This document shows, piece by piece, positions 1 through 12,434 of a DNA stretch of 64,000 nucleotides (the first letter of the stretch is position 1; every line of letters begins with the position of its first letter). The position numbers were made by a program, and so were the translations under genes. Under the pieces are notes generated by a model. It saw only the letters and a list, made by a program, of their open reading frames with translations. It was not told where the DNA came from and ran no database searches. Origin of the DNA: Solenopsis invicta (Eukaryota > Arthropoda > Insecta > Hymenoptera > Formicidae); contig NC_052679.1 of the NCBI RefSeq assembly GCF_016802725.1, positions 18,717,635-18,781,634 of the forward strand, in the 5' to 3' direction.

Positions 1-318
1 GCAAAATGTGAATTTAAACTATCGATAAATATTTTGTTTTTCAATATTGTAAAATACACCAGTCTGCTTATTTATACATACGGTATTTTCATTATCGTAC
101 TGTTCCATTATGTACGAGTGTTACACACACTGAGTTCTACATTACATGCGAATTACTCTGTTTGAGTAACAGAGAACCGTAATCACATGGGAGTCGTTAA
201 GAGTGGTGAGGCGCAAGAAACTAGAATAATACACGAATTTAAGTGAATTATTTAGTTTTGATGAATATGCAATTTAAGAAACAAGCAGCGTTTGAGCAGC
301 GTTACCGTCTGTTTTCAG
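1..318. other. Intronic sequence upstream of the first visible ADAM10-family exon
   Basis: AT-rich sequence with no coding segment I can support. It ends in a pyrimidine-rich tract and CAG at 316-318, which is the acceptor for the exon starting at 319. An open frame does run upstream of 319, but the resemblance to ADAM10-family proteins starts only at the acceptor, so I treat the upstream part as intron. Confidence 0.6.
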
Positions 319-3300
319 ACTTTAATCAAGACGGACGGCCGGATAACATCAGCTTCATGATCAAACGCGTCAAGGTGCACAGCGAGGACGCGTTGAGAGA
401 CCCTCATTATCGTTTTCCAGGCAATTACGGAGTGGAGAAATATTTAGAGCTCTTTTCAGGTAAAGATCTCATTGTCGCTCTTGGTTAATAAACCGCAATG
501 TGGCGGTAATGTCAATACGTCAATATCCGAACGAGGGAATTGCTGAGCTGATAATACGTTGATGTTTGCCTTGTTATAGAGGAGGATTACGATGCATTCT
601 GTCTGGCTTACATGTTCACGTATCGGGATTTTGAGATGGGAACTCTGGGTTTGGCGTGGACAGGCGATCTCAAGAATGCCGGCGGCGTGTGCGAGAAGAA
701 CGGGGTATGCTCAGACGAAAAGTATTAATAAATCTTCGTGAAAAAAATGCCGATTATATTTTTTTAAATAAATTTATAAATAGTATGGAAGTAACTAAAT
801 TTTTAAGAATTAATTGGATTAGATTAAACTCGAAAAAAAAAAAATTTCTAGTTAAGTGTGTCGATCAACTATTAAATTCGAAGCGTAATCCCATCCACGC
901 GCGACGATCAGCCGATTTACTCCGATGAAAAGTTTTTTTTTTTTTCTTTTTTTCTATCGCGTGACTTCTCCTTTCGCGACCGTTGAAGCGCAAATCGTCG
1001 TGAATACACGAAGTTTAAATGACAAATAATCGTCGAAATAACGTTGCAGCATTACCGTGGCAGCATGAAGTCATTGAACACCGGCATAGTGACCTTATTA
1101 AATTACGGGAAGCACGTACCGCCTGCGGTCTCTCACGTTACTTTGGCACACGAGATCGGCCACAACTTTGGTTCTCCGGTACGTATATACTTCCGTTAGT
1201 CGTTGAGAACGGCGCGTGTTCCACATTCCGCGGCCTTGTTATACGATGTTATCCCGTCAATAAACGAATGACGCGCACGCCATACATTTCATTGTCTCTT
1301 CACGTCCAGCACGATCCGGAACAATGTACACCGGGCGGCGAGGACGGTAACTTTATAATGTTCGCCCGTGCTACCAGCGGCGACAAGCGTAACAACAACC
1401 GCTTCAGCCCGTGCAGCCTGAACGCCATAAATCCCGTGCTCAACAGCAAGGCACGTTCGCCAAAGGGATGCTTCACCGGTGAGTTTTATGCCGCGGGAGC
1501 AACGGCGCGGTGCGGCGGACACGATACATCGCGACGTCCGTCGTGGCGAAACCAACTTGATCAAACCAGCTCCCCATCTGCTCATCCAATTATTCCAACC
1601 TCGTTTGCGCTAACCCTGACGGTACTCTGCATTGTTTATTGTAGAACCGCAAGTATCGCTGTGCGGCAACGGCGTGGTGGAGGAGGGCGAGGAGTGCGAC
1701 TGCGGCTGGGAGGAGGATTGCAGGGACTCGTGCTGCTTTCCCCAGCGCCGTTATCCGCCGCCCGAGGAAACCCCGTGCACGCTCACACCGCGCTCGGTGT
1801 GCAGTCCTAGTCAAGTATGTATGACGCTTGTAAAAAATGCGAGCTGGACTGTATTGTCGAGGGAATTTTAGGACGACTTTCCTTCCTCAAAGTTTAACCC
1901 GACGCTTCTGTAGCCGCGCTTGCGCTTTTTCAATCTTGAATATTAAATGCTGAGTGTTCAAGTGTGTAAATTTTTCAAGTGCCCGCTTGTCCAACTATGT
2001 ATTTAAACGTTTTGCTTAGTTGTTTAAATATTCAAAGACCAGAATACACACGTAAATTTTATGTATTTAAATGCGTCATATCTTAATTAATTTTTAATAA
2101 AGTCATCTTTAATATTTGATCAAATTTCTGCTGCCCGATTAAACATATTTAACACAATCAACAATGTATTTAATAATTGGTGCAGTATTTCATATTTTAT
2201 ACAAAAGATATTGAGAGTCGTTGGTGCGAATTTCATTTATCGTTTATTGTTCGTTTATTTTGCTAAAACGTTAATTAATTTAAGCGGTATTCTATGAAAT
2301 TTACTTTAGGCGATTTACTCACAGATAATGCATAATGTAATTACGGAAAGCACATCGTGCGTATGACATGATGTAATTTCGACGGCTCTATTTGCTTTCC
2401 TTTTCAGGGTCCGTGCTGTACCGGCGAGTGTAATCTCCGTTTCGGAGACAAATGCAGAGACGACAACGGCTGTCGCGACGCGAGCTTCTGCGACGGTCGT
2501 TCTCCGTATTGCCCGCCATCCATCAACAAGCCTAATAAGACCATCTGTAACCGCGAACTGGTTTGCTTCATGGGGGTAGATATTAGTCTCATTAAAAACT
2601 GTACACGTGCTCTCTTATTAAATGAACCAATATGATAAGTCTCACGTGCGCGAAACTTGTGTTTCAACAGGAGTGCACTGGCAGCATTTGCTTGGCATAC
2701 GGACTGGAATCTTGCCAATGCATACCAGGCCCGAACGATCCGCCAACGAAGGCTTGCGAGTTATGTTGTCGACTTCCCGGGGAAAATCAACCGTGCCTGT
2801 ACGTTTATCTCGCATTATTCCGACGATCGATTTGCGCATTCGTTGAATTCAACAAATTTTTCTTTTTTGATTTTTTTTTGCAGATCGTCTTCGGATTGGA
2901 ACGCCCCACCGTACGATATTCCCGACATGTACTCGAAGCCTGGAACTCCGTGTAATGATTATAACGGCTACTGCGATGTCTTTCAAAAATGTCGTGAGGT
3001 AAGTAGAACTTGGTCACTGAGAGGATAGCTAGTAGAAGCGGCGTTAATTAAAATATTTTATTCAGGTCGATCCAAGCGGCCCATTAGCAACTTTAAGGAA
3101 GCTCTTATTATCCGACGAGAGCCTCGCCACTTTCAGACGGTGGGTCGCTGAACATTGGTATGCAGCCGCTCTGATAGTTTTAGCGGCGATATCGTTGCTG
3201 GTACGTGTAACATTATCCACATTAACATTTTCTCTTGAATTAATGTATTTTATAATTATTTATTTTCAAAATTAAAATTTAGATTTCCAATTTTTTGTTC

Positions 3301-5149
3301 TTTTATTGTCTTGATTTTTGTTATATTTCTAATTAATGATTAGTTGGATGACATTGTTACATTAAATAAATTTATAGAGAACAAATGTGTTTTTTAAAAG
3401 ATACGCGCGAGAAAACAGTTATTTTATGTATTTATATATGTTAAAAATGTTCACTATCAGAAATGGCTAAGGAAAAGAGAAAAGTACAATGAGAGTAAGT
3501 GTAGGGATATATGTACAGTAAACTATTGCAATCTAATAATGTTTATTGCAAAATAATTAAATTAATTGCTTCTTATAAAAATTTTTTGTACCTTCTTCTG
3601 CAGTGCGTACATTTGGTTAAAGTATTGCGTAGAAGTAAAACTTCTTGTAGTTGCTAGACAGTAAGATTTAAAATCTTGAATAAAGTGGTAATTTGATTTT
3701 TTTTGTAAATTATATATTTTTTATTACTAAAAATATGTACGCGTATAAAGAAGTATACAGAATTAAAGAAGTATGTATTTATACGATGATTTTACTTTTC
3801 GTATTTCTCTAAATTATTATCAATGAGAAGATAAATAAAATAAAAGTTAATTTATGAAAATGTAAAGAGATTTCTTTCTCCTTTTTTAGGTGGCCAGCAT
3901 GAGATTATTAGGCAAGCGACCGGACTTGAAGCTAAAGTCTGTCACAATAATTCACAGTTCTACGACGGAAACGGTACGACTTCCGCCGGAAGGTACGGAA
4001 GGAGTGACGGTGCATCCACCGGCGGTACGTGCCAAACTTCCTCTTAGCAGAAAGGTCAGAGAAAAGAGGTGTCATCGCAAACATAAAGACAGTCATGCCG
4101 ACAAGTCCAATAATAAGGTAAAATTATTGATATATAATTAATATATAATTTTCATCAGAAAATTAGAAAATAATTTATTGTTTAATTTAATTATTCAAAT
4201 TAATATATTAATATATTAATTTGATATTTATATTTTCAAGTTTAAGTTCTTAAATTAAATAAGTCTTTTTTGTTTCTATTTAAAGGACGCTAAAAAGAAG
4301 CAGCAAAATCAACCAACAAAAAGATCGTCTACCGGGCAGGTGGATGATTTTGCGCGAAAGAGACCGGCCGAAGTTTTGGCTGCTGTAACACAAGAAAACA
4401 AACGGAAGAAGATCACATCGGTTAGGGATAAAGGACAAGGTGCCAGCAATAATCCAGCCGGCGGCAGCAGCGGCGATAATGACAAAAGAAAGCGTAAAAA
4501 GCAACATAGAAAGGAGGTAATCGACTATTCGGCAATTCAAGCGGATAAGGAACCAGAAACGAACGCAGATCCTAAGAGTAAAGTGCGCTCCTGGTTATTG
4601 GCATCTTCTCAGTGTCGACCGGAAACCGGTGCCCGTACCAATATCAACGGTTTGCCGAAAAGTAAGTCGACCCCGGTGGGTCTGACGGCCAGCGGAGGGG
4701 CGATTGGATCCAGAGTACCAGTGTCTAGGCAACAGGCGTTGACGTCCGTACGACGTCCTGGCGCGGAAGTTGGAAGGGTGGAACTGAAGAATTCGTCGAA
4801 TTCCCTCGCCAGGAAAGAACGGGCAAGACTCCAAGTGGTGTACAAGCCGCCGTTCCGGTTCAGCGTGAAACTACGCAAATCTGACAAGGTGGCGCAGGCA
4901 CCAGCCGCGGCTGTGAATCACACGAATGCGAATAGTAGAACGACGAAGCTGCCGAGAACCGGGGTGCTTCTGCGAACGGCTAAGAGGAAAGATCGAGTCA
5001 GGATAGGCAGAGCGCGACAGATCGCTCCTACTGGTATCGGAAACAGCAGTGGTGATCTGCCGGAACCAGCTAACTCCGACCTGCACACAGTACCTTCTGA
5101 TTTAGAAGTACTGCTGTCCGAGAGTGAGTTTCTCTTCTCGGACACGTGA
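319..5149 (+). CDS. kul: ADAM10-family metalloprotease, Kuzbanian-like (3' portion, 11 exons)
   Basis: Membrane-anchored zinc protease that sheds ectodomains of surface proteins such as Notch-pathway components (family knowledge). Exons: 319-459, 580-704, 1050-1178, 1310-1478, 1645-1814, 2408-2575, 2671-2798, 2884-2998, 3066-3200, 3890-4117, 4286-5149. All junctions are GT-AG with matching phases and give 789 residues to the TGA. The order visible is: metalloprotease domain with the zinc motif HEIGHNFGSPHD across the exon 3/4 junction, a Met-turn region (FIMFARATSGD), a disintegrin domain (CGNGVVEEGEECDCG), a Cys-rich region, a transmembrane segment at about 3150-3200, then a cytoplasmic tail of about 360 residues rich in Lys/Arg/Ser. 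The signal peptide and prodomain lie left of the window. The start of exon 3 at 1050 rather than 1064 is chosen because it keeps phase and encodes HYRGSMKSLNTG. Kul rather than Kuz is a judgement from remembered similarity in the catalytic and disintegrin exons. Confidence 0.88.
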
Positions 5150-6079
5150 CCATGGATTTCATGGATAATGAACGTGTTCGTTTCGAGTCGCTACGCGGCT
5201 AAGTAGCTCTTGCACATTTTCATTCCTTATATTTGTGCGCGAGAATAGATAATACTTAGGATACGCGGAATGATAAATAGTTCGCGTTGAATCGCTAACT
5301 CGTGCGTGGAAGAATCCCGTCCGAGAATGTGGAAGGGAAGACTTGTTTAGTTGATTTTGTTGCCTGACTGTCGAATGACTGTATCTGTGTTCGTTTTTTT
5401 TTTTAACTGTTCGCTGACTGCTCTGTATACACGTTGAAAAGACGTGCTTCATTGATTCTCATTTTCTTCCTTTCCGCACTTCTAGAGTGGAGCGATAACG
5501 TGGCGACCGATCATACGTTTGTGAACGTTCATGCGCTATCATCGCTGATGCGATGAACGTTTCTTACGCGCGATTGCGATGAACGGAATTTGCGCTTCGA
5601 TGACGAACGTATGGGGTGTGCCAGCGTTAGTTTTTGACGATCAAGCCAGTTTTCTTCTTCCAAAGAAAGGGGCCAAATCCACCATTTAAAAGTGCGACTG
5701 GTGTGAACGCCGCAAATATATAGATATTGATCTACTCGTCTAATATTTCCCGGAACTATGCTATGTGAAAGCAGATTACGATTCGTTTTTCGATGGTAGC
5801 TTTAAATTTTCAGGGATCAGTGCGCAACATTAATCTCAAAATGCAACGCAGTATTTTGGGGCGTCGAAAGTAATGCTTTATCTTTAAAGTCTCTTTACAC
5901 TGTGCCTGTGCTGTTACTCTGTACCCTCTTTTCTGACGCTTAGGGAAAATCACGTCTAAGAATGGCGTAGTTTTCATTTAAATGGCGATATATTATCGGT
6001 CGCGTGAGAGGATGACAAAAGGTGAATTGCGTCGACAGCCTTGATTGACTAACTTTTATTAGTCGCTCCCTTTGAGATT
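5150..6079 (+). other. Likely proximal 3' UTR of the ADAM10-family gene
   Basis: No coding segment can be supported. The sequence is less AT-rich than the DNA further on, which fits transcribed 3' UTR, but no poly(A) signal in good context decides an end. An AATAAA near 11577 could be a distal end of a very long UTR. That is inference only. Confidence 0.35.
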
Positions 6080-7425
6080 ATAGCCCTAGTTATAATGTAA
6101 TCGTAACAGATACTATGTTACAGTCGTTGCTATGATACGGCTATAAAATACTCTATATTTTAATCCTAGCTGTAACATAGCTATTACATACTTTATATTA
6201 TGACCCTAGTTATAATATAGCTAAAGTATATTATAATGTATTGTATAACATATAATTTGCAACATACAACAAACTTTCGCTGAGACCGTGAACATGTTCG
6301 GACGTATTTTCTACGGAAAAACATTTCTTGTGTGACTTATGTTCCATTTGTTACATTTACTTGTGTTACAAACAAATCGGATTTAAAAGTTGTGAATTCA
6401 CATGTTTTAGTTAAAAAATTCACGAGTTACTTGAAGAAATTGAGCTATGTTACAAAGCTATCAAGCTGTTTTTAATTTTCTTGTAACTGCACTCTGTAAG
6501 CAGAATGCTGTAATTCTAACCAGATACGTACAAGTTTCTTGCAAGAATTTATCTTGCAGAATCTTTCGGAAGAGAAAGGAAACAGATTATAATGTTCTAA
6601 TGGCAGATCTGTCAAAATCTGTTGCAAGATTTACAGTAGTTTTGCGGCAGATTGCTATTAGAGATTGTCTTTCTGTTTTATTTTCTTTGAAAGATAGAGA
6701 CAAGACAAATAAGTATCTTTTTTATATCTTTGATTTTTCGGATAAACCCTTACTTAAAATATTGAAGTATTCTACATTTACAAGATCTCGGCAAACAATT
6801 TATGTTATCAAAAAATTGTGTAATTAATGCATGATGAAATTCCGTGGAAATGAGTTTTGCGAAAAAAGATCATACATTTAGATGATGAATTACACAAATC
6901 TTTGTGCTTGGACTGCTTCTTTTTCTTCTTCTTCGCGTGCCATACGCTTGTCAGTGTATAGTTACTTTCAGTGATTTGCCTTTGCTTTCTGAGATGTGAC
7001 AATCACTTCTAAATTAATTAAAAACCAATTGAATTATATTATTCTGAGTGGATTTGAATCCGAATCATTGGCATGTAGAACAAACAACTCTTTATGCTAC
7101 ATCGTCATAGACTGAACGGTTTTATATAAGATAGAATAGATATAACGATATATAGCGATATAAACAATTACATGAGATAGTGAAAAATTAAAGAGTATTT
7201 TTTGTTAATATGAAATATTATCACAAGAACAGGAACTAATACACAACGTAAAAATAACACGTTCACAGTCTCAGTGAGACATGTTGCAAATTATATGTTG
7301 TAAAACGTATTATAAATTTGCAACATTATACCTTTAGCTATGATATAATTAATATCTAACTGTATATTATAGCTACTGTTGTAATGTATTGTGTTGGCCA
7401 CAGCATTTATTCGTAGCTAGGGCTA
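6080..7425. mobile_element. DNA transposon or large MITE with long imperfect terminal inverted repeats
   Basis: The left end begins near ATAGCCCTAGTTATA (6080) and the right end is the reverse complement, reading ATAGCCCTAGCTAC inward from about 7425. The inverted match continues inward in blocks: AACATATAATTTGCAACAT with GAGACCGTGAAC at about 6247-6292, opposite GTTCACAGTCTC with ATGTTGCAAATTATATGTT at about 7260-7300. The repeats are therefore about 200 bp long and diverged. An open frame of 126 codons (6447-6827) lies inside but resembles no transposase I know. A tRNA-like B-box (GGATTCAAATCC on the - strand, about 7050-7062) also lies inside. The family is not identified. Confidence 0.6.
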
Positions 7426-10400
7426 TGGTATCGACGCAGAGGAACAAAATTTAGCATACCACGATCAAAGCTGATCTGACGTTAATAGGAATGTCAGGCA
7501 GTTTTAAACAGATCGTCGGGAGGGTTCTCTTATTACTTCGCCGCCCGATCTGCCTGTAACGTTAAAGTAACGTTATTATTCACTCGTGGTTCCTATTGTC
7601 GACAATTCCTAATCACATCTCGTGAAGCATCCTGTCGGATATATTATACTTTGCATTTTTAGTACGTCCGCGAGAATCGCGAGACGAGACGGATATTGCT
7701 TATATTTTTAAGATTGTACAAAATATCTTCAGTGGCACCCGTTACGCCAAGTTTTGGCAATTTCCGTTGCTCGTGGTTATTCAGTGGAGAACATGCTGTT
7801 TCTCCTATTTCATATTCAATCTTCAAATCCGATATCTGGTGCTATCATTTGGTACTTACGTCTCTTATATGCCTGATCGCATTTGAGTGTAACTTCCACT
7901 TGTAAATATGCTTTACCGCTCAGACATTCCTGTTTGCTTTGCAAAAGTTAAGGCGATTAATAAGAATCGGTAAGATAATTGTTTTTTCATAGTTGAAAAG
8001 AGCTTTTTGTGGAGACTAACTCATCAACTACGAATTGATGATTCTCACGCACTACCCCCAAAATATCCATGTAATACAATCAAATGTGTCAAATTCATTG
8101 AATTTGATATTCAAAGTAGAAGAAAATGTGTCAAATTCAATCAATATTCAAAGTAGAAGAAAATATTTTTAACTACAAAATTAATTGGAGAAGAAAATAC
8201 TGTATGATAACAATTAATTTGTAATGAAATATTAATGTGAAAAAAAATGTTCTTGTCGTATTCTTGCTTTACATTACGTGTATTTTAAAATCCATACCTT
8301 TACAAAATGGATTTTTATCGATTCTGATTAATTGACGTTCTTTTGCAAACCATTGTCAAATGTGTTGCCGAGTTTAAGTTCCTTGCGCTCGCGGTATGTG
8401 CACTCGAATTATAAAACGTGTCTCGATACAGAGTATTAGCGCGTTTGCGTTTCATAAATCAGCTTCATGTGTGCATTCCCCTCGAGTGTGTCGCCGCGAA
8501 CCTTTGAGCTGCCACGATTTCACTCACGGCGACAAACCGCGATAGCCGGCTCGGTTAATCGTTATGAAATCGACTAAACTAGCTCTTATTAGCCAACACG
8601 TATGAGTACGGTTAATGCATCCTCTTTAAGATCCGTTTACGATCGTCGACTTCTCATATTATCAGCCTGAGGCGCCGAGACATGTGAGGAGTCGCTCTGT
8701 ATAATAAAGTAACAAAGTTTGATCGATACGGACTCGATACTCAAGGATAATAACATTAATAATATTAATACGCTCGTTGGCGGCATTCGTTTTTATATCA
8801 TTCCTTAACAAGAAGTATTATTCAGTGGGAGAACGAGAAAGAGGTAGAGATAACGTAAAAATAACTAGCTACACTTTACGTATAGATTACTAAACGATGT
8901 AAACAGGGTCTGATAGGTTTCTTTTAATTTAATTGAAGCTGTTTAACTAAAATTATTAACATCGCTGTGCATAACTTTATGTAAGCAAGTCGTATTTTAT
9001 TTGAAACTTATTGTTAACATTGAAACTTATTAATTAAATTAAATTAAATTAATAGAATTTTGTTTTTTAATTTTTTAAAGGACATATCAATTATACATAA
9101 TTGATTTTTAATCTGCAATGTTGTAACAAATTAAAATTTATACTCAGCGTTACGTTTCATATTTATATTGATATGCGTTTGTTAAAAATAATTGGAAGCC
9201 TAATTTGTTAAGTGAGATATTTCGACTCTAAAGCTTATTAGAACATTTACAATTATTACATATATAAGTAAACTAATCTTCGCAAAAAATTATACTTTGT
9301 CTAACTTGTGGTAATTATACTTGGCCGACGTATTTTATACATTCCTAAGTTTGCAAATGCGAAGCTGGTGTTCATAGTAACAATTTGCGAGAGAGATCCG
9401 TTTGTGTATGTGTGCGTGTACATACACACTCCCGTAAATGTACTTAATTCATAAGAACATGTGATGTTATACTTTTACATGAATCCATAGACAGAATTGT
9501 TTAACTCGTAAGGAAGCGTGCTTTTATTTTTAAGACCGAGCTGTGTTATATCTTCTCTTGATTTAACCGGGAATTGAAATTGATTTTTATTTCGGTGAAT
9601 TAAATTCTCGATGCTACACCGTGATAAGAAATAAAAAACGGAAATTTAATCTATTTTGTAAAATTGGATACGTTTTGTAAAAAAAAGGAATTTATCTTAA
9701 CATAATTTTCTTAATTTTAAGTAAAAAGTTATTTTCGATTCAGAATTAAAATATTTGAAAATTGATACACATTGAGAAGGGATAGGGAATGGAAAGGATG
9801 GAGAAATTAGCTTTTGCCCAGAGCGTCTGTAGCATTTAAATCCACTGAAATTTCATTTTCAATTGCCGAATATTTAACCAATTATGAGCCATGTCGCGCG
9901 ATTCGCTTTGTTGTGCCTAGTCGCTGCGCAGAAATCGCTACGAATTCGCGTGCGTGCGCGGCGAGCGTTTAATATCCGTATTAATCTGGACACTCGTTAA
10001 CTTCGTTCGTACTCCGTTGTGTCTATATGCATCTATACACATATATATATACACATATATTGTGATACATACTTATATATGTCGTACAAGTAAGTAGTAC
10101 TCCGCTTTGATCGTACGATTTGCGTTATAATCTAAAAAAAAAAAGGAAGCAAAGGACGGAAAAAGAACGAAGGCAAGAAAGTGTAGCTCGAACGTAGAAT
10201 CAGCAGGTAGACGGCAGAAATGTTCGGATATTCGGATTCTAATGTGTAGATGATAAAACGTAGCTGTTACCCTTGTGTAGTCTGTCTACTGAGAGACTTA
10301 TAGTTGCGGCGAAGTGAATCAAATTTGTAAACGCGTATTATAATGCGATCAACAGTTTTTTTACGATTTTAAGAATTCGGCGAGCGCGATTGGGCACGCA

Positions 10401-12434
10401 TACATACGAGAAAAACTTTGCGCCACTTAGAATTAATTCTGCGGTGAATCTCGATTAGCGCGATTAGAGATTTAGCGATTGAGAAAATAATCAATTTATA
10501 GCGAAATCAAAGCAAAATGTTCACTGAGAAACGTGAATAAGTTTAAAGAGGAGAGTAGATATCAGTCTTATCACGTGATATCATCTATAATATTTTTGCA
10601 TTGGTGCACGTTTTAGCATAGAAATTTAAATGCAACTTTTTATTTTGTTTTTAACAAATTGAATTATGATTAACCGCTATATTTTATTCGCTTAATACTG
10701 CTAAATTTAGAAAGAAATAATTATAGATATACTATTAAGAAAGAGAGAACTATTAAGAAAATCAAAAATTGTTTACGAAGCGTACATTAAGGAGAAAAGA
10801 TTGGCGTTAAAAGGAATTCTGATTTCTATTCGAATTTCCTAAGTGAATAAGAACAGAACAGAATAACGAAGTTAAAGTTTTTAATGGAAATTAGATTCCT
10901 TCTAACTCCGTTTATTTTACAGAACAAGATCGATCTACTTTTGTAAAAGGATAGCAGCTTTCGTAAGCTTCAAAATTCGATTATTGACGAGATCGAAGAC
11001 TGTTATGCGAATTATCTTTAGGAGGGAAAATTGTTGGCGTTGCCGTATCGGCGTAATTTAATTTTTTCGTACATATGCGTGTTCATCGTACGATCTGAGA
11101 AAGCATCCGTAGTTCAGTAGTTGTAGCTGAACACACTATTTTTGATCCGTGAGTGATGGATAGGAAACTGTGGCGACTAGTGAGCCACCGAACAAATTAA
11201 TTGCTCTTATACTTACAATTAATGCCGTAGTCATTCCAGTTAAGCTCGAATGCTTCTTGTTCCATTTAATAAGTAGCCGTGGCGAGGGGTGATGGGATCG
11301 CACGTGTCCCCCCGCATGCCAAATGATACAACACACAACACTCGGATCCGAACAAAGTCGAGGGCACAAGTGGTCTCGATCCGAACCTATTCGGAATATT
11401 TGATACGTCCGAGAGGCGAGACTGTTATTATTTTAACTCTTATCGCGTACCACATAAACTTATAATTGATATAAGAATGGGCTGCTGTATTTTTACACGG
11501 ACTTTGTACAAATATAACGGAGGAGTTCTCGCTGAGAGTCCCCGCGTTGGGGAGATATGTACATACCTGTATACCAATAAATACTAGACGAAATGTGAAA
11601 CAAGGAAGAAGCTACGACCGTGCAAAAAACAAGCATGCATTTATATAGTATGAGAAAACGCGAAGGTATATTTGCATTTAAAAGAATCTCCTATTAGAAT
11701 ATGTTTGTCCTAATTTATAGAAAAATGAAAGAGAAAGACTAACGTGTTAATTTTAGAAGTTAAATGGACTTTTGGAATTCTTGGTTTTCGCACTCGTTAT
11801 TGCGCGGTCGTAAGTTTCACTTTATTAATATTATTTCATTACCTTTTTAAATATGTGATTTTATTAAGTGAATTTTTTGAGATTTATGTTAATAAAGTTA
11901 GATCACAGTGGATTGGACATTTAATTTAATTGTAAATCATTTTAATTTTTTATTTGTTATTTATTATTATAAGTTATTGATTTTATTGTTACGTATTTAT
12001 ACATTTTTCTATTGAAATTTTGTCTAAAAGATTTCATACTTATAACGCATATTTTTTTAAAGAATCTTGTTAGTGTCAGGTATATCAGTCGCAAATTTGT
12101 ATCATTCAGCACAGTGTCTGGTGTTCTGAGCATCAGTTATCTTCTTTCTTATAATCTTGTTAGCATTATTATCGTTAAACTATTTTATACCTGTTGTCAG
12201 TCAACTGATTTTCTTTTTTATCGTGTGCACAATTTTCAGATTGCAAAATTTTCCGTTCCAAAATATTCATAGCATATTCAATTCTGTTATTTGTTATAAT
12301 TTCTTTTAATTCCTTTCCATATTGAATTTCTATAATAAAATTATATGTTTGTTAAATTTTAATTTCTAGTGTTTTCAGAATTGTCAACATATTTGAATAA
12401 TATGTTGAAACTAAAATGGTATAAATATGGATAA
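7426..12434. other. Long gene-free stretch
   Basis: I see no supported gene. The stretch is AT-rich, with a short direct duplication around 8087-8167 (units containing ATTCAAAGTAGAAGA), an AT microsatellite at about 10030-10080, and a moderately GC-rich block at 9890-11580 that ends in an AATAAA near 11577. That block could be the distal 3' UTR of the upstream ADAM10-family gene. Open frames on either strand here are short and have no recognisable motif. Confidence 0.5.

Noticed and set aside
705..721. Extension of the second ADAM10-family exon through VCSDEK to a later donor
   Set aside because: Looked similar to the ADAM10 family at first, but the donor at 705 with the acceptor at 1049 keeps phase and yields HYRGSMKSLNTG, a better family match.
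6447..6827. 126-codon open frame inside the TIR element
   Set aside because: No catalytic motif of any transposase family is visible; kept only as a remark in the element entry.
7050..7110. Possible tRNA gene on the - strand
   Set aside because: A B-box-like word exists but no acceptor stem or anticodon arm pairs well; at most a tRNA-derived relic.
11136..11369. - strand open frame of 77 codons in the possible distal UTR of the ADAM10-family gene
   Set aside because: Short, isolated, and without a recognisable motif.
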